This document shows, piece by piece, positions 25,940-41,642 of a stretch of 64,000 bases of DNA; the stretch's first letter is position 1; the number at the start of each line of letters is the position of its first letter. This DNA is from Metabacillus dongyingensis (GTDB lineage Bacteria > Bacillota > Bacilli > Bacillales > Bacillaceae). A program made the translations under genes and the position numbers. The DNA is taken from the NCBI RefSeq assembly GCF_019933155.2, contig NZ_CP082944.1, forward strand, positions 4,776,001 through 4,840,000, in the 5' to 3' direction. Below the pieces are notes generated by a model that saw nothing but the letters and a program-made list of their open reading frames with translations, did no database searches and had not been told where the DNA came from.

Positions 25940-27256
25940 CTAGCGTTTTTTCATGGCATCAATCTCGGCTTCGATATGGGAGACTTTCGAAGACTCACCC
26001 ATTCGCAAGTAGGAGATTAAACTGACCGCAATACATGCAGCTACGTAGAAATAAAAGAATGTCTCTACTCCAGAGCTCTTCAGCCATAGCGCAATAAACT
26101 CCGCAGTTCCGCCAAACACTGCAACAGTGAGTGCGTAAGGGAAACCAACCCCAAGCGCTCTAATTTCAGTCGGGAAGAGCTCGGCTTTTACAATTGCATT
26201 AATGGAAGTGTAACCGGTGATAATGATGAGACCCGCCATCATAAGCAAGAATGCAACGATAGGACTCTTCGTCTGCTCCATGATCAAGAAAAGCGGCACC
26301 GTGAACAGCGTACCCAAGATACCAAAACTTATCAATAGAGGACGGCGCCCGATTTTGTCAGACAGCATGCCTGCTAGCGGTTGAAGCACGACGAATATAA
26401 GCAGGGCTATAAAGTTAATCAAACTGACAACTTCCTTATCAAGGCCTACAGTATTCACCATATACTTCTGTAAATATGTCGTATATGTATAGAAGGCGAC
26501 TGTTCCGCCGAGTGTAAGTCCAACCACTGTCAGCACAGCCTTTGGGTGTTTCATCAGAGTTCTGATAGTACCTGCGTTCTCCCTGCTTTTTGAACCCATG
26601 TTTGAGAATTGCTCTGATTCATCCATCGTGCGGCGCAGCCACAATACGGCCAACGCACCCATTGCTCCGATGACGAATGGAATCCGCCATCCCCAGGACA
26701 TCATATCGGATTCGCTGAGTGTTTGCTGAAGGACAATCTGGACACCAAGGGCCAGCAGCTGTCCTGCAACAAGTGTGACATATTGAAAGCTTGAATAGAA
26801 GCCGCGTCTGCCGCTGCTGGCCATCTCTGAAAGGTACGTTGCAGATGTTCCATACTCTCCGCCCAGCGACAGCCCTTGGAGCAGGCGAGCGAGAACAAGA
26901 ATAGCGGGAGCCATCACACCAATGGTGGCATAACTTGGGGTTAAGGCAATGATCAGAGAACCACCGGCCATGACGGTAATGGAAAGCGTCAGTGCTGCAC
27001 GCCGGCCATGACGATCAGCATAACGGCCCATCAGCAAGCTCCCTAAAGGACGCATCAGGAAGCCTACCGCGAATATTGCTGCTGTGTTGAGCAGCTGGCT
27101 GGTAGGATCTCCCTTGGGGAAGAACGCTTCAGAGAAATATACGGCGAAAGCAGAATAAACATACCAGTCGTACCATTCGATCAAATTTCCAACTGAACCT
27201 TTGAAAATGTTTCCGGTTATTCGACGCTTATTTGCGCGCTCACTAGATTGATTCAC
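25940..27256 (-). CDS. MFS transporter, metabolite:H+ symporter (MHS) family
   Basis: 12-segment membrane transporter, 438 residues. Marks of the MHS group (KgtP, ProP, ShiA relatives): GNLIEWYDWYVYSAFAVYF at the start, LMRPLGSLLMGRYADRHGRRAAL in loop 2-3, RLLQGLSLGGEYGTSATYLSEM and GMLSDKIGRRPLL in loop 8-9. Members take up dicarboxylates, osmolytes or shikimate; the substrate here is not predictable. GTG start after AGAGGAGGATATACA. Single-gene unit with its own terminator. Confidence 0.88.
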   Translation of the reverse strand: MNQSSERANKRRITGNIFKGSVGNLIEWYDWYVYSAFAVYFSEAFFPKGDPTSQLLNTAAIFAVGFLMRPLGSLLMGRYADRHGRRAALTLSITVMAGGSLIIALTPSYATIGVMAPAILVLARLLQGLSLGGEYGTSATYLSEMASSGRRGFYSSFQYVTLVAGQLLALGVQIVLQQTLSESDMMSWGWRIPFVIGAMGALAVLWLRRTMDESEQFSNMGSKSRENAGTIRTLMKHPKAVLTVVGLTLGGTVAFYTYTTYLQKYMVNTVGLDKEVVSLINFIALLIFVVLQPLAGMLSDKIGRRPLLISFGILGTLFTVPLFLIMEQTKSPIVAFLLMMAGLIIITGYTSINAIVKAELFPTEIRALGVGFPYALTVAVFGGTAEFIALWLKSSGVETFFYFYVAACIAVSLISYLRMGESSKVSHIEAEIDAMKKR

Positions 27257-27483
27257 TGTATATCCTCCTCTTGATGTATCTGTTCGAATTATGACAATTA
27301 TCCATAAATCGACAAAGAATAGTTTGAATTTTGTTGAAATTTAAGTTAATGGTAGCATTAATTTTATATATTGGTATACATGCCATTGTTTCTATTTTTA
27401 AACGACAAAAAATAGCCGAATTATCATAATCCCAAAGATTTATAAAAAGATGTGCTGCCCGAGAAATCATTCCAGAAAAACGA

Positions 27484-27511
27484 AAAAATCCCCGGGACCA
27501 GGTCCCAGGGA
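27484..27511 (-). terminator. Terminator of the atp operon
   Basis: AATCCC-TGGGACC / GGTCCCGGGGATT stem on the minus strand, then TTTTTTCG; nine bases after the atpC stop. Confidence 0.88.
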
Positions 27512-27519
27512 TTTCTTTC

Positions 27520-27927
<408 letters not shown>

Positions 27928-27949
27928 CTATACCCTCCTGCGTCCCAAA

Positions 27950-29410
<1,461 letters not shown>

Positions 29411-29440
29411 CTATGGAACCCATATATTGGGCCTGTTTGT

Positions 29441-30304
<864 letters not shown>

Positions 30305-30383
30305 TCACCACCTTTTTATAAAAATCAACCTGATTCATTATCTTAAGATAAAGTATGAAGGCCTGCCTTCATACTTCACCTCA

Positions 30384-32977
<2,594 letters not shown>

Positions 32978-33076
32978 TCACTCCCTTCAAGAGTTCCATG
33001 ATGGGTTACTATCAAAAAAAAGCACGAGATTGTTCTGTTTGACTCTCGGCCGCATATTTAAATAGAAACATAAAGC

Positions 33077-33112
33077 AATGGCGAAGAAGGGTAAAAAACG
33101 ATCTTCGCCATT
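33077..33112 (-). other. Intercistronic hairpin between atpE and atpF
   Basis: An 11-bp perfect stem AATGGCGAAGA/TCTTCGCCATT (33077-33087/33102-33112) with a 14-base loop lies in the 167-base gap after atpE. It is not followed by a T run on the minus strand, so it looks like a processing or stabilising element rather than a terminator. Confidence 0.65.
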
Positions 33113-33135
33113 TATGTAGAGAACCTGTCTCTTTA

Positions 33136-33363
<228 letters not shown>

Positions 33364-33414
33364 TCAAATTATTAAAAAGTTTTTGATTCTGATTAAACTG
33401 TTGAAACATATTAA

Positions 33415-34514
<1,100 letters not shown>

Positions 34515-34521
34515 GAATGAT

Positions 34522-34743
34522 TCAGTCTCCTGAAAAAAAGTGGTGGACTAGCTTGATCATCGCGGAAATACCGATTCCGAGCCCAATGAACAGTCCTATG
34601 ATCATAAAAAGCGGTTCAGTCTGGAAATATCGGTCGAGCCATCTTCCTGAAAAGATGCCAATTAGTGTTGAACCGACTAGCTGAGATAGAATGCCTGTCA
34701 TTAGTGCCATGGCCTGCATTGGATGACGCTCTTTTTTGCGCAT
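34522..34743 (-). CDS. atpZ: AtpZ-like small membrane protein
   Basis: 73 residues, two helices with GSTLIGIFSGRWLDRYF and FIGLGIGISAMIKLV, typical of the AtpZ/AtpI family encoded at the head of atp operons and linked to magnesium or c-ring handling. First gene of the operon, seven bases before atpI. Confidence 0.85.
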   Translation of the reverse strand: MRKKERHPMQAMALMTGILSQLVGSTLIGIFSGRWLDRYFQTEPLFMIIGLFIGLGIGISAMIKLVHHFFSGD

Positions 34744-34838
34744 TCACAAGTCCTCGCTAATAGATTAATAAAGGATTTTTCTGGGGATAAAAGCGGTATA
34801 TGAAAGCGGTATGAAAACCTTATCATTTACCCTCGTCT

Positions 34839-34867
34839 AGCATACAATAGGCTCTAGTCAAAGTCAA
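34839..34867 (-). promoter_or_regulatory. Sigma-A promoter of the atp operon
   Basis: TTGACT (34862-34867), 17-base spacer, TATGCT (34839-34844) on the minus strand; the leader to atpZ is about 90 bases. A TTGACTTTGACT direct repeat covers the -35. Confidence 0.85.
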
Positions 34868-34930
34868 TTGGTTTAAAACCAAAAAACTGACAATCAAAAA
34901 AGCCTATCACAAAAAGTTCACATTTGATTT

Positions 34931-37159
34931 TTACCGCTTTTTTCCCTCAGAGTCTTCTAGGATAAGATCTGTTTCCATTGTATCTTCCTTGTTGCCTTTT
35001 CTTGCAAAAATGACCGCTTTATAGAGTCCCTCTTTCAGCTTTAGCTCATCCTTTTTAAACGTCTTCCTGACAACTCCTCTTTGAAGATTCCTGCCCCAGT
35101 CAAGAAAGCCCTCAAATCTGAGTGTATCCGGGTCATACAGGGCAATTCCCATTTCGTCTGCTCCGCCCGGCAGATAAAACTCGTACTTATACGTTCCTGC
35201 TGTATCACCGAATCCAAATTCAAATCCCATCACACGGGGGTAATCCGGTTCATCTACTACATATAGATAAGGAAGCTTTTCGATTCGGCCGCCTGCCTCC
35301 ACATCCATCCATCCATGATGAAGTCCCGCTTCCATTCCATTTGAATAAATATCCAAAGTTACGAATACATCCTTTTTCTGTTTTGGTTCTACCTCTACTT
35401 TTTGCGGGATCCCCCATTGAAGCCCTTTTGTGTAAGGGGGATATTTAAATGTGTAAGCCTTTTTTTCATCAGACTGATTATCAAGAGTCAGCTTCACTTT
35501 TTTCCGGATACGGTCACCGTGCAGGGGAACTTGTCCGAATGACAATGAACCGGGATAGAGAAGCGCTTCTGTTTCCAGTGCACGTGTTAAATCGATTCTC
35601 CCCGTTCCCTGCGCGGTTGGTTCATAGTAGACTCCCTCCTTGTCTTTCAATGGCTCTGCTGAATTCATTAAGGCAGCTTTGATTTGCTCCGGGTTCCAAT
35701 CAGGATGCGCCTGTTTTAAGAGAGCACTTGCTCCTGCAACATGCGGCGCTGACATACTTGTTCCCTGAAGACTTAAATACCCTTTCGGAACTGTGCTGTC
35801 AATTGCCACTCCGGGAGCCACGACATCCGGCTTGATTTCCCACGTATAAGTAACCGGACCTCTTGAGCTGAAATCTGCCAGCTGATCGGACTCATTCTGA
35901 TAGAATGTTCGAACAAGCGCCCCATTGCCCAATTGTTTTTTAAGCCAAGAACCATCCTCTTTTGAAATAGAGACAACCGGAATACCTACTTCAATTTCAA
36001 GGTTTCCCGCAAAGTTACCTTTCATGTTGTTGTAAATGATAATAGCCTTGGCTCCAACTTTTTCCGCAAAAAGGGCTTTTTCAGTAAACGTAATCTTTCC
36101 TCTCTCTACAAGAACAATTTTCCCTTTCATATCCGATTTATACTGATGTTCTTCACCGATGCCGGCAAAGACGATTTCTTCCCCTTGATTAAGGTCCCAC
36201 TCTTTTGACCCTGCAAGGGCTGTAATTGGAACCATTTTTCCAGTACCGCTAAGCTTTAAATAAGGTATTTTTTGCGGAGGTGTAGATGCCCCGACAGAAA
36301 TGGATTTACTTGAAGTTCCGGGAGAGCCGATTGTCCAGACTCCGGGACCTGAATTCCCGCTTGATGTCACGGCTACAATTCCGTATTCAACTGCACGATC
36401 CAAAGCGAGACTTGTAGGCCAGTCAGGTCCATTGACTGTATTCCCAAGCGATAAGTTTAAGACATCCACTTTATCTTCAATGGCCTTTTCAATTGCTGCT
36501 ATCACTTGTTCACTAGTACCGTATCCTCCAGGACCAAGCGCCCGGTAGGCGATGATTTCCGCTTCCGGTGCTACACCCTGAAGTTTTCCATTCGCTGCAA
36601 TGATTCCGGCCACATGTGTACCGTGCAGTGTTTCCGTTCCATCAGTCGCTTTTGTTTCCATCGGATCACTGTCACCGTCAATGAGATCTGATCCGCCGTG
36701 ATAGCTGCGGAACAAATCCGGATGCGTATAATCTATCCCTGTATCAATAATGCCGACCTTCACTCCCTTGCCTGTCAGCCTTTTATGGTGAGAATCGAAT
36801 TTTCCGCGAACTTCATTACCGCCGATAAACGGGACACTTTCTTCAATGTCGGCATAATAGGCTGTAACCGGGCTCGCGTGCAATACATGGGGTTCTTTCT
36901 GAATAGCTGTCAGGTCTTTATGCTTTCCTTCAACTGTGAAGCCGCTGAATACTTTTTTATAGGTACGGCGAATGTGAACATTTGGATAAGATTGCGTTAT
37001 TTTTCGGGATACGGCCTCTGCATGTTCTTTTTCAACTACAATCATGATTGTTTCTGTCTTATTTGGTGATTCCTTAGGAATAGCAGGGATAGTTTTTGCC
37101 TGTGCTGAAAAAGAAATCAGCATGAAAAATATAAAAGAAATCGTGCATTTTCGGCCCAT
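34931..37159 (-). CDS. Vpr-like extracellular subtilisin-family serine protease
   Basis: Secreted S8 protease, 742 residues. Signal peptide (about 1-22, ending AQA), inhibitor I9 propeptide (about 35-105, with the FSGFTVEG motif), catalytic domain with D139 (IIDTGIDYTHPDL), H179 (LHGTHVAG) and S468 (GTSMSAPHVAG), and an inserted PA domain (about 330-420) between H and S as in Vpr. The last 200 residues form beta-rich domains (LSFGQVPLHGD...). Start chosen at MGRKCTISF after GGGAGGTGAC. Not at this place in B. subtilis. Confidence 0.92.
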   Translation of the reverse strand: MGRKCTISFIFFMLISFSAQAKTIPAIPKESPNKTETIMIVVEKEHAEAVSRKITQSYPNVHIRRTYKKVFSGFTVEGKHKDLTAIQKEPHVLHASPVTAYYADIEESVPFIGGNEVRGKFDSHHKRLTGKGVKVGIIDTGIDYTHPDLFRSYHGGSDLIDGDSDPMETKATDGTETLHGTHVAGIIAANGKLQGVAPEAEIIAYRALGPGGYGTSEQVIAAIEKAIEDKVDVLNLSLGNTVNGPDWPTSLALDRAVEYGIVAVTSSGNSGPGVWTIGSPGTSSKSISVGASTPPQKIPYLKLSGTGKMVPITALAGSKEWDLNQGEEIVFAGIGEEHQYKSDMKGKIVLVERGKITFTEKALFAEKVGAKAIIIYNNMKGNFAGNLEIEVGIPVVSISKEDGSWLKKQLGNGALVRTFYQNESDQLADFSSRGPVTYTWEIKPDVVAPGVAIDSTVPKGYLSLQGTSMSAPHVAGASALLKQAHPDWNPEQIKAALMNSAEPLKDKEGVYYEPTAQGTGRIDLTRALETEALLYPGSLSFGQVPLHGDRIRKKVKLTLDNQSDEKKAYTFKYPPYTKGLQWGIPQKVEVEPKQKKDVFVTLDIYSNGMEAGLHHGWMDVEAGGRIEKLPYLYVVDEPDYPRVMGFEFGFGDTAGTYKYEFYLPGGADEMGIALYDPDTLRFEGFLDWGRNLQRGVVRKTFKKDELKLKEGLYKAVIFARKGNKEDTMETDLILEDSEGKKR

Positions 37160-37206
37160 TTTTGTCACCTCCCTCTTATTCTTTTCTAAGGAAGGTTCTT
37201 TCATGT

Positions 37207-37300
37207 AAGAAAAGCGGAAGCGCCAAGCGATGCTCCGACAGAAATGACCGGGTTTGACTTTTTTGGCGGAGCCGTTCTAGAGGCGCTGCAGTTTGACAGC
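37207..37300. repeat. Dispersed intergenic element, copy B
   Basis: AGAAAAGCGGAAGCGCC at one end and AGGCGCTGCAG at the other contain a short inverted GCGCC/GGCGC; the middle GGGTTTGACTTTTTTGGCGG then AGCCGTTCT is nearly identical to copy A. It lies just upstream of the protease gene. Confidence 0.88.
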
Positions 37301-37330
37301 CATGCGAAATTTTTTATCCTGTATAAAACT

Positions 37331-37360
37331 AAAAATCCCCCTTTTTTATAAAGGAGGATT
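37331..37360 (-). terminator. Terminator of upp
   Basis: On the minus strand AAATCCTCCTTT pairs with AAAGGGGGATTT (one G-T), followed by TTAG; ten bases after the stop codon. Confidence 0.8.
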
Positions 37361-37369
37361 TCTTTTCTA

Positions 37370-37999
37370 TTATTTCGTTCCGAACATGCGGTCTCCGGCA
37401 TCACCTAGGCCAGGGACAATATATCCATGATCATTTAATTTTTCATCAAGTGCTGCAATGTAAATATCAACATCAGGATGTGCTTCCTTCACAATCTCCA
37501 CACCTTCTGGAGCCGCGATTAAACACATGAATTTGATATTTTTAGCGCCGCGTTTTTTCACACTGTTGATTGCTTCAACAGCAGATCCGCCTGTTGCAAG
37601 CATTGGATCAACAACGATAAATTCGCGCTCTTCCACGTCAGAAGGGAGTTTCACATAATACTCGATCGGCTTTAACGTCTCTGGATCGCGGTATAACCCT
37701 ACATGTCCAACTTTTGCAGCCGGGATCAGTTTAATGATTCCGTCAACCATTCCAAGACCAGCTCGGAGAATAGGGACAATCGCAAGCTTTTTGCCAGCCA
37801 AAACCTTTGATTTTGCTACTTGCACCGGTGTTTCAACTTCCACTTCTTCAAGCGGCATGTCTCTTGTAATTTCAAACATCATCAAGCTCGCAACTTCATC
37901 AACAAGCTCACGAAATTCTTTCGTACCTGTCTTTACATCACGGATATATGTTAGCTTATGCTGAATAAGTGGATGATCAAAAACGTATACTTTGCCCAT
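37370..37999 (-). CDS. upp: Uracil phosphoribosyltransferase
   Basis: Salvage enzyme making UMP from uracil and PRPP. 209 residues, with the PRPP loop [18 protein letters not shown] and the uracil-binding end [15 protein letters not shown]. Start at [10 protein letters not shown] after GGAGATGAGCCG. Between glyA and atp as in B. subtilis, but with CGTase and uppP inserted upstream. It has its own promoter and terminator. Confidence 0.97.
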   Translation of the reverse strand: MGKVYVFDHPLIQHKLTYIRDVKTGTKEFRELVDEVASLMMFEITRDMPLEEVEVETPVQVAKSKVLAGKKLAIVPILRAGLGMVDGIIKLIPAAKVGHVGLYRDPETLKPIEYYVKLPSDVEEREFIVVDPMLATGGSAVEAINSVKKRGAKNIKFMCLIAAPEGVEIVKEAHPDVDIYIAALDEKLNDHGYIVPGLGDAGDRMFGTK

Positions 38000-38032
38000 C
38001 GGCTCATCTCCTTTTCTATGACACTTCAATAG

Positions 38033-38061
38033 ATTTTACAGAAAAAGCAGATCTGTTTCAA
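38033..38061 (-). promoter_or_regulatory. Sigma-A promoter of upp
   Basis: TTGAAA (38056-38061), 17 bases, TAAAAT (38033-38038) on the minus strand, about 30 bases before the upp start. Confidence 0.8.
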
Positions 38062-38195
38062 GAAGGATGGGAGATTTATTTGCAGGATTCTTTAAAAGGA
38101 CCGTTAGACCGCAGATAATAATAAAATTTCTTTCAGAACATTTATCGGTGTAACTCCGAGGCAGTTCTCCCTTTTATCAGTCTTACTCATGAATG

Positions 38196-38227
38196 AAAAA
38201 CAGCTCACCCCTCAAACAGGTGAGCTG
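38196..38227 (-). terminator. Terminator of the CGTase gene
   Basis: CAGCTCACC/GGTGAGCTG stem (38201-38209/38219-38227) followed on the minus strand by TTTTTC; it starts eight bases after the stop. Confidence 0.88.
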
Positions 38228-38234
38228 ATCATTA

Positions 38235-40361
38235 TTAGTTCTGGAAATTAGAAATAGATGTCCCCGGTCCGCTTGATGGGGTCGTGTAAAAATGGTTCGC
38301 TCCGCTTTCCCAGACAACATTTCCGCTTGCATCCTTTTTAATAAACTTAAATTCAACATTACGGCCAGCCGGCACGCTGACGTCATAATACCAGCCCGGA
38401 TACTTTGTGATTACCTGGTTATACATCGGTCCAATAGCCTTCGCTGCATCCCAGTTTCCAAGCTCGCTTACATTTCCTACTATATATACTGACTGGCCAG
38501 GACTAGTTGTTGCATTGTTCACTATAAACCGTACAGATGACTGCTTTCCGGATAAAACCTCAACTGGACCGTACGTATTGCTTACAGCCCCTCCGGATGA
38601 AGTGACAGACACCTGATAATTGCCTCCAGCTAAAACTGGCACCTGTGCACGAATTTCTGTATTAGACCAGGATAATACGGCTGCATTTCCTGTTCCAACC
38701 TTCACTGAACCAACAGATGTGCCGAAGGATTCTCCGCTGATTGTGATGGTGCTTCCAGGCACTGCCATGACCGGTCCGATTTGACCGATTGCCGGTGCGG
38801 CTGCGGTTCCGTTGGAAGAATAGACGCCTGCTTCCCCTGGTGAAAGGTCAAATGCAGAAACAGCTCCTCCGCTGCCCACTGATAAACTATTGCCATTCAA
38901 TAAGGAAGTCAGCTGATCAGAATAACTCCCTGCAGACAGGGCCGTTGTGAGATTTGTTATATTGTAAGATGCTGTTTTGCTTTTATTCACTGCTACCAAT
39001 ACTACATCTTTGCCAAATGTTCTTTCATAGATATAGACATCATTATTAATCCATCTTTCTTTTGTCTTTCCGTAGCCTAAAGCCTGGTTCGATTTACGCA
39101 GGGCTGCAAGCTTGCTGATAATCTGATAGGCCTTTGTTGTTTTATTGAACGATGTTTGTTTTTTCCGGTTGTTCGGGTCTCCATTGCCTGTCATATATTG
39201 CTCGGTTCCGTAATAAACGTTCGGCACACCTCTTGAAGTGAGCATGACAGCTAAAGCAAGATCTGTATTTTTTACATCCGCCCCGTCAAAGTGAAAGCGG
39301 TCCATATCGTGGTTATCGAGGAAGGTAACCTGATCGGCAGCCTGTTCATACTTCGCTTCCGACTCAGTAATCATCGAGTTAAAGCCATTCCAGTTGTCAG
39401 AGCCGTTTCTCAATACCTGTCTCAGTTTTTGGCCAAAACGGAAATCAAGAAGTGACATTCCTGCGGTGTTGGCAAAGTTATAATAATTTTGATCCACCTC
39501 ATTTTCCCCAAGGAACCATTCTCCGAACGTAAACACCGGTTTATAGCTGTAGATGGTTTCCATAAAGGTCTTTTGCCAGCCGAACGGCATGTGCTTTACT
39601 GCATCTACCCTGATACCGTCGATTCCCATATCGAGCCAAAGCTTCACAGAATCCTTTAAGTATTTATCCACTGTCGGGTTCTGATGGTTGAAATCTGCCA
39701 GATCATAGAGATTTCTGTAAATTCCATCTTCAATAGAAGAAAAATCCGTTCCGCCATTATGATGGAATAAGTCTTTCGCATCGTTTGAATAGCCGCCAAC
39801 AAGCGATCCGTTATCATATAGCCTTCCGTTTTCCATATAAGATGGAGTGTCTTCAGATGCTGGAGAGGTGTGATTTGGCGCAAAATCAATAATGACCTTT
39901 ATTCCCTTTTGATGTGCTGTATTGATAAGGGTCTGAAACTCTTGCATCGTGCCAAAAAAAGGGTTTGTCTTTTTAAAATCCCTCGCCCAATATCCATGAT
40001 AGGATGTCGTGCCTGCTGTATCATTCAAAACGGAATAAACATTTTCAACAGGCTGAGATATCCATAACGCCGTAATCCCCATATCCGTGAAATATCCGTC
40101 ATTCAATTTATTAATAATTCCCTGCCAGTCACCGCCGCAGTATTTTCTTAAATTCGAGCAGTCTGCGCTGAACAAGCTGCCTGTCGGGTTGTTATTAGCG
40201 TTCCCATCACTGAATCGATCCGTCATAATCTGATAGATAACATCGTTCGAATAGTTTACTTTATTATCAGTGGAAGCGTTTGCATAATTATCCGCAAACG
40301 GTCCATACAAACTAAAAATAAGAACAAAACCAACTGTTAAACTCATTGCTTTTTTTAACAT
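38235..40361 (-). CDS. Cyclomaltodextrin glucanotransferase (CGTase), secreted
   Basis: Converts starch to cyclodextrins by intramolecular transglycosylation. 708 residues with signal peptide (about 1-29), GH13 A/B domains, C domain, TIG-like D domain (about 525-605) and CBM20 starch-binding E domain (about 606-708). Against the B. circulans enzyme the offset is constant at 24: nucleophile D253 ([11 protein letters not shown]), acid/base E281 (FTFGEWFLG), D352 (DNHDMDRF) and the central ring-directing Tyr at Y219 ([11 protein letters not shown]). All catalytic residues are kept. Not in this place in B. subtilis. ATG after AGGGAGAGATGGCTGG. Confidence 0.96.
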   Translation of the reverse strand: MLKKAMSLTVGFVLIFSLYGPFADNYANASTDNKVNYSNDVIYQIMTDRFSDGNANNNPTGSLFSADCSNLRKYCGGDWQGIINKLNDGYFTDMGITALWISQPVENVYSVLNDTAGTTSYHGYWARDFKKTNPFFGTMQEFQTLINTAHQKGIKVIIDFAPNHTSPASEDTPSYMENGRLYDNGSLVGGYSNDAKDLFHHNGGTDFSSIEDGIYRNLYDLADFNHQNPTVDKYLKDSVKLWLDMGIDGIRVDAVKHMPFGWQKTFMETIYSYKPVFTFGEWFLGENEVDQNYYNFANTAGMSLLDFRFGQKLRQVLRNGSDNWNGFNSMITESEAKYEQAADQVTFLDNHDMDRFHFDGADVKNTDLALAVMLTSRGVPNVYYGTEQYMTGNGDPNNRKKQTSFNKTTKAYQIISKLAALRKSNQALGYGKTKERWINNDVYIYERTFGKDVVLVAVNKSKTASYNITNLTTALSAGSYSDQLTSLLNGNSLSVGSGGAVSAFDLSPGEAGVYSSNGTAAAPAIGQIGPVMAVPGSTITISGESFGTSVGSVKVGTGNAAVLSWSNTEIRAQVPVLAGGNYQVSVTSSGGAVSNTYGPVEVLSGKQSSVRFIVNNATTSPGQSVYIVGNVSELGNWDAAKAIGPMYNQVITKYPGWYYDVSVPAGRNVEFKFIKKDASGNVVWESGANHFYTTPSSGPGTSISNFQN

Positions 40362-40420
40362 CCAGCCATCTCTCCCTTGATCATGTTTTCCTGTACTTCC
40401 TATTGCTGCGTCCTCCTTTC

Positions 40421-40516
40421 CATAATAAAACCCCGTTATTCATAAAGAATAACGGGGTTGTTGTCCATATCAGGACAATGCATAGCCCTCAGGTTATGTT
40501 GCAGGTACGGGTTGCA
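40421..40516 (-). promoter_or_regulatory. Structured CGTase leader with a terminator-like hairpin
   Basis: Between promoter and gene the message can form three hairpins: TGCA/CCC with GGG/TGCA (40479-40516), TTGTCC/GGACAA (40461-40478) and a perfect 13-bp stem AACCCCGTTATTC/GAATAACGGGGTT (40429-40459) followed by TTTTATTATG. The last has the form of an intrinsic terminator, so the leader may attenuate transcription. A 15-codon frame (start ATGCATTGT) runs into it. I cannot match the fold to a known riboswitch. Confidence 0.6.
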
Positions 40517-40530
40517 GTTATCTAAGAATG

Positions 40531-40559
40531 ATATTAAATAGATTTAATCGTTTACACAA
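40531..40559 (-). promoter_or_regulatory. CGTase promoter overlapped by a cre-like site
   Basis: TTGTGT (40554-40559), 17 bases, TAATAT (40531-40536) on the minus strand. The spacer contains TGTAAACGATTAAA (40543-40556), 13 of 14 matches to the CcpA cre consensus TGWAANCGNTNWCA. CcpA bound here would block polymerase, fitting catabolite repression of starch use. Confidence 0.6.
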
Positions 40560-40720
40560 TATTCTAAATACTCATTTTCCACTTTTAGCTTTTAAGTATT
40601 TTGGCCCATCCTCAGAGAATTTCACTTTACACAGATTACCATTTTCATGAAATTCATAGACTTCTATCTATGAAACGTTTAAAATCATCAAAGAGCGTTT
40701 TTTAAATTGAACTAGTTAAA
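40560..40720. other. Upstream region of uppP
   Basis: AT-rich sequence between the CGTase promoter and the uppP ribosome site. I see no clear sigma-A promoter, repeat or reading frame in it. Confidence 0.5.
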
Positions 40721-40735
40721 GAGGTGGATTTAAAC

Positions 40736-41563
40736 TTGAATTTATGGGAGATTTTTGTTGCTGTTGTATTAGGAATTGTGGAAGGTTTAACGGAATTTGC
40801 TCCAGTATCCTCTACTGGACATATGATTATATTTGATGATTTGCTGTTTCAATCGAAAGACCTTTTTGGTGCACCTGTTGCAAATACGTTTAAAATCGTG
40901 ATTCAGCTAGGATCCATTCTTGCGGTCGTCATTATTTTCAGAGAGCGTTTTATCAGCTTGCTCGGTCTGAAAAAAGAATCAGCTGAAGAAAAACGAACAA
41001 AGTTAAAATTAACACAAGTCATCGTAGGTTTGCTGCCTGCTGCTGTTCTTGGTCTTCTATTTGAAGATTATATCGATGAATATTTATTTTCTATCCATAC
41101 AGTTTTAATTGGCTTAGTAATTGGCGCGTTCTTGATGCTGGCTGCTGATTTCGTTCAGCGCAAAAGAACCATTACAACAGAAACCGTGGATAAAATCACA
41201 TACAAACAGGCTCTGCTTGTAGGGCTGATCCAATGTTTATCGTTATGGCCAGGATTTTCGCGTTCCGGATCGACGATTTCCGGCGGCGTTATGCTTGGCA
41301 TGAATCATAGAACTGCTTCTGACTTCACCTTCATCATGGCCGTGCCAATTATGGCAGGTGCAAGCGGACTGTCGCTTCTTAAGAATTGGGAGCACTTCAC
41401 GCTGGACGCACTTCCATTCTTTATTGCAGGTTTTATCAGCGCATTCGTTGTCGCTTTAATTTCAATTCGTTTCTTCCTGTCCCTTATCAACAAAATTAAA
41501 TTAGTGCCGTTTGCCATTTACCGCATTATTTTAGCAGCAGTGATTTATTTTGTATTTCTATAA
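40736..41563 (+). CDS. uppP: Undecaprenyl-diphosphatase UppP/BacA
   Basis: Membrane phosphatase recycling the undecaprenyl carrier of wall synthesis; extra copies give bacitracin tolerance. 275 residues, about eight helices, both active-site motifs present: EGLTEFAPVSSTGH and PGFSRSGSTISGG. I start at TTG (LNLWEIFVAVV), nine bases after GAGGTG; a GTG four codons earlier lies in the ribosome site itself. Single-gene unit, with its own terminator, facing glyA. Confidence 0.95.
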   Translation: MNLWEIFVAVVLGIVEGLTEFAPVSSTGHMIIFDDLLFQSKDLFGAPVANTFKIVIQLGSILAVVIIFRERFISLLGLKKESAEEKRTKLKLTQVIVGLLPAAVLGLLFEDYIDEYLFSIHTVLIGLVIGAFLMLAADFVQRKRTITTETVDKITYKQALLVGLIQCLSLWPGFSRSGSTISGGVMLGMNHRTASDFTFIMAVPIMAGASGLSLLKNWEHFTLDALPFFIAGFISAFVVALISIRFFLSLINKIKLVPFAIYRIILAAVIYFVFL

Positions 41564-41566
41564 GAG

Positions 41567-41607
41567 AAAAGAGCAACTCCGGTTCATCTGGATTTGCTCT
41601 TTTTTTG
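41567..41607 (+). terminator. Terminator of uppP
   Basis: AAAAGAGCAA/TTGCTCTTTT stem then TTTT. Confidence 0.85.
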
Positions 41608-41610
41608 GTC

Positions 41611-41636
41611 AAAAAAAGGGCTGAACAAGTCAGCCC
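41611..41636 (-). terminator. Terminator of glyA
   Basis: GGGCTGA/TCAGCCC (41618-41624/41630-41636), followed on the minus strand by TTTTTTT. Confidence 0.9.
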
Positions 41637-41642
41637 AATCAA

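Noticed and set aside
40421..40556. Known riboswitch class in the CGTase leader
   Set aside because: No conserved core of purine, SAM, glycine, c-di-GMP, preQ1, fluoride or THF riboswitches could be recognised; only generic stems are claimed.
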